Source: an uncultured Oscillibacter sp. | GTDB lineage: Bacteria > Bacillota > Clostridia > Oscillospirales > Oscillospiraceae | Length of the DNA stretch: 7,581 nucleotides | Assembly: GCA_900551885.1 (NCBI GenBank) | Contig: URXS01000089.1 | Coordinates: 1-7,581 of the forward strand | Direction: 5' to 3' | Shown: piece after piece, positions 5,915-7,581 of the stretch | Layout of the letters: every line of letters starts with the position of its first letter | Numbering within the stretch: the stretch's first letter is position 1 | The notes under the pieces: generated by a model | Databases searched by the model: none | The model's input: only the letters and a program-made list of their open reading frames with translations | Told to the model about the DNA's origin: nothing | Position numbers and translations under genes: made by a program

Positions 5915-6663
5915 AACAATGGGGGGTCCCGCTCCTGACCGGACTGGTGGTGCTGGCGGCGGTGGTGCTGCCCAGGCAGATCTCCGCCCTGCGGGACCGG
6001 GGGATGCTGGCGGCGTTCCATGTGGAGCCGCTGTCGGAGGAGGACCTGACCGTTCCGGAGCTCTCTCTGCCGGAAAAACTGGAGCTGCTGTGGCGGGCCG
6101 TCCAGGACCCGGCCCTGGAGGTGTTCACCTCCTCGCAGTCCCTGGCGTCACCGGGGGATCCCGCGTCGGAGCAGGCGGCAGACGCTTTTTCCCGGGGCAT
6201 GGACTGCCTTCTGGAGTGGGGGATGCTGCCGGAGAGCGTTGACCGGGATTCCCTGGAATTTCAGGGCGGGACCCGGGCGGTCTACGTGCGCTCCGACGGG
6301 TATCAGTCCGTCAGCATGCTGTATCTGCAGGGAACCAATGCCGGCCGGGACAGCTTCTGGATCGTGGTGGATGAGGAGACGGGCCTTCCGGTGTGGATCG
6401 ACTGCGCGCTGCGTTCGGCCCCTGCGGAAGACCTGCCCTCGGAAGAGGAACTGGGAAGGCACTTTTTGGATGGCCTGGGGCTGGAGACGCAGCAGCGCGG
6501 ACCTGCTATGTGGGAGATCGGCGGCGCCGGGGGCCTGGTGTACAGCGCCTGTGTACAGAGTGTTTACGGGCGTATCTGCGTGGAGCCGCTGGGTTTTGCC
6601 GATGAGATCTTCGGAGAGGATGCGGCACCCTCATCTGGCGCTCCTCTGGCGGAGAGCTGGTGA
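5902..6663 (+). CDS. Single-pass membrane protein of unknown function, overlapping the kinase gene
   Basis: A 253-residue protein with a short basic N-terminus, one membrane helix (about 8-24) and a large predicted extracytoplasmic domain. The domain begins with acidic, helical segments (EEDLTVPELSLPEKLELLW) and includes a strand-rich centre (GTRAVYVRSDGY, SVSMLYLQG, SFWIVVDEETGLPVWID) and a Ser/Ala/Pro-rich tail. The DEETGLPVW segment looks like a beta-hairpin turn seen in many envelope proteins, but I do not recognise the family. The start is TTG at 5902, 9 bases after GGAGG at 5888-5892; the gene overlaps the kinase by 13 bases, which suggests coupled translation. By analogy with YycH/YycI-type proteins encoded after some Firmicutes kinases, it could modulate the sensor from outside, but I see no clear sequence similarity to them. 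Confidence 0.85.
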   Translation: MQRLKQWGVPLLTGLVVLAAVVLPRQISALRDRGMLAAFHVEPLSEEDLTVPELSLPEKLELLWRAVQDPALEVFTSSQSLASPGDPASEQAADAFSRGMDCLLEWGMLPESVDRDSLEFQGGTRAVYVRSDGYQSVSMLYLQGTNAGRDSFWIVVDEETGLPVWIDCALRSAPAEDLPSEEELGRHFLDGLGLETQQRGPAMWEIGGAGGLVYSACVQSVYGRICVEPLGFADEIFGEDAAPSSGAPLAESW

Positions 6664-6781
6664 TGGCAAAATGATGCACAGATGCGGCCGCTTTGCGGCA
6701 AGGTGCAGATATTGTAAAGATACCGAAAGGGAACGGTGCCCGGACCGAGACCCTGAAAAAACAGAAACGGAGGAATGGATC

Positions 6782-7216
6782 ATGAAGAAAAACCGTTGTC
6801 AAGCACTTGCAGTACTGGCGCTTCTGTTTGGCATGCTGCTCGTCACCGCCTGTTCCGCAGCAACTGCCGATGAAAGATCCGGTTCCGCCGCAGCGGACCA
6901 GACGGAGCAGGCCGAACCGGCCGGCCAAGCAGAACAGCCGGAGCCGACGCTGGAGGATCTGCTGGGGGAAGACTATGTCAGCTATCTGACGGAGACCATC
7001 ACCATGCAGATGGGCAACCGCATGGAAAAGGACCCCGAGGTCCGCTATTTCCCCATTGTGGACAGCGCACCCCTGACCGACTATGTGGACATCGACGAGA
7101 CCACCGCCTTTGAGGTGGATGAGGAGGGCAACCCTGTGATCCTCTTTCCCGCCGGAGCGGTGACGGATGAGGCCAATGGAGAGCAGAGTTTCCGGATTCC
7201 CAGACTGTATCAGTGA
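6782..7216 (+). CDS. Small secreted lipoprotein, last gene of the two-component operon
   Basis: A 144-residue predicted lipoprotein with MKKNR start, hydrophobic core and lipobox VTAC, lipidated Cys24. A Gln/Glu/Ala/Pro-rich linker (about 28-56) precedes a short domain (about 57-144). Its last 45 residues (PLTDYVDIDE, FEVDEEGNPVILFPAGAVTDEANGEQSFRIPR) resemble the C-terminal end of DUF3298/RsiV-type extracellular domains, where a strand, a PxGAV-like turn and a closing FxIP strand occur. If so, the domain is much shorter than usual and lacks the upstream part; this is a tentative reading. GGAGGA at 6769-6774 lies 7 bases before the ATG. It follows the membrane-protein gene after 118 bases with no terminator between, so co-transcription is likely. 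A strong terminator follows. Confidence 0.85.
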   Translation: MKKNRCQALAVLALLFGMLLVTACSAATADERSGSAAADQTEQAEPAGQAEQPEPTLEDLLGEDYVSYLTETITMQMGNRMEKDPEVRYFPIVDSAPLTDYVDIDETTAFEVDEEGNPVILFPAGAVTDEANGEQSFRIPRLYQ

Positions 7217-7225
7217 AAATGGAGG

Positions 7226-7262
7226 AAGAGGTCCCCGGTTTTATGAACCGGGGACCTCTTTT
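7226..7262 (+). terminator. Terminator of the two-component operon
   Basis: A perfect 15-bp stem, 7226-7240 with 7246-7260 (AAGAGGTCCCCGGTT arm), with a TTATG loop, ends in TTTT at 7259-7262. It starts 10 bases after the last lipoprotein's stop codon. The left arm begins with AA, so it could also act on transcripts entering from the right. Confidence 0.9.
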
Positions 7263-7307
7263 CCCACTTTCCCCAGGATGTCGTTGAGAACGGACTGGAT
7301 CAAACCG

Positions 7308-7337
7308 GCAGGTGATGAAAATGCAGGTGATCAAAAT
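7308..7337. repeat. 15-base tandem duplication
   Basis: GCAGGTGATGAAAAT (7308-7322) is followed directly by GCAGGTGATCAAAAT (7323-7337), differing by one base. It may reflect replication slippage or a paired binding site. It lies outside any supported gene. Confidence 0.8.
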
Positions 7338-7376
7338 TTTGAGAGTATTTCGGAGTTTACTTTCTCTCGCCCCGTA

Positions 7377-7396
7377 TCTTTGATATAGCGACGCAA
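7377..7396. repeat. Right copy of the 19-20 base repeat
   Basis: TCTTTGATATAGCGACGCAA, identical to the copy at 1820-1838 apart from one extra A, and in the same orientation. It lies in a gene-free stretch after the operon terminator. Confidence 0.7.
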
Positions 7397-7534
7397 GGAC
7401 CATCCGAAAAAGCCCTTCATTTCGCAGCGTCGGTGAAAAACGCCGGAACTGCTTGAGACCGTAGCACCTTGTAATTCCACCACCGCGCTGAAAGGCCGAA
7501 ATCCCGAAAACCGACGTCGGTACCAAAATCCCGG

Positions 7535-7557
7535 AAAGCCCCGCACTGCGGGGCTTT
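7535..7557. terminator. Terminator-like hairpin at the right end
   Basis: AAAGCCCCGC (7535-7544) pairs perfectly with GCGGGGCTTT (7548-7557) around a three-base ACT loop. The arms give A on one side and T on the other, so it could act in either direction, but the T run is only three long. It may end a gene lying to the right of the window on the minus strand. Confidence 0.45.
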
Positions 7558-7581
7558 GTGGGCGGGAGGTGGTCGCTAGCG

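Larger units (their letters stand above)
7263..7581. other. Gene-free right end of the window
   Basis: About 320 bases without a convincing gene. It holds the 15-base tandem duplication, the right repeat copy, a perfect palindrome CCGACGTCGG (7511-7520) and a terminator-like hairpin (7535-7557). Frames open on the minus strand (6999-7526 and 7331-7546) have no good ribosome binding site and no recognisable domain, and the first runs through the real lipoprotein gene and its terminator. Confidence 0.5.

Overview
The window looks like chromosomal DNA of a high-GC anaerobic Firmicute, most likely a gut clostridium of the Oscillospiraceae type (Flavonifractor, Oscillibacter, Lawsonibacter and relatives). 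This is inferred from strong AGGAGG-type ribosome binding sites, GC-rich third codon positions, Gram-positive lipoproteins with MKK-type signal peptides, and the combination of an OmpR/HAMP two-component system with a VanY-type carboxypeptidase. No rRNA or other taxonomic marker is present, so the genus is not settled.

Layout. Positions 1-240 have no gene. They hold a plus-strand terminator for a gene left of the window, a short direct repeat, and a terminator for the integrase on the minus strand. Positions 241-1697 (minus) are a two-gene integration module: a small helical DUF6809-like protein and a tyrosine recombinase, coupled by a one-base stop/start overlap. Positions 1698-2055 are a structured non-coding stretch with two bulged hairpins and one copy of a 19-20 base repeat. 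Positions 2056-2910 (minus) encode a membrane-anchored VanY/M15 D,D-carboxypeptidase. Reading away from it on the plus strand are a lipoprotein with its own terminator (3144-3761) and then a four-gene operon: OmpR-family response regulator, HAMP sensor histidine kinase, a single-pass membrane protein of unknown function, and a second small lipoprotein (3843-7216), closed by a strong terminator. Positions 7263-7581 have no convincing gene but hold a 15-base tandem duplication, the second copy of the 19-20 base repeat, a 10-base palindrome and a terminator-like hairpin.

How the parts may work together (inference). The kinase and regulator probably sense an envelope condition. The membrane protein that overlaps the kinase gene, together with the flanking lipoproteins, lies in the right compartment to tune the sensor or act as envelope effectors, and the VanY-type peptidase would trim peptidoglycan stem peptides. 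The six-gene envelope block is bracketed by the two near-identical repeats and sits beside an integrase with no relaxase, replication gene or recognisable excisionase in the window. It is therefore open whether the integrase mobilises this block, belongs to an element extending left, or is a remnant. I see no CRISPR array, tRNA, rRNA or transposase.
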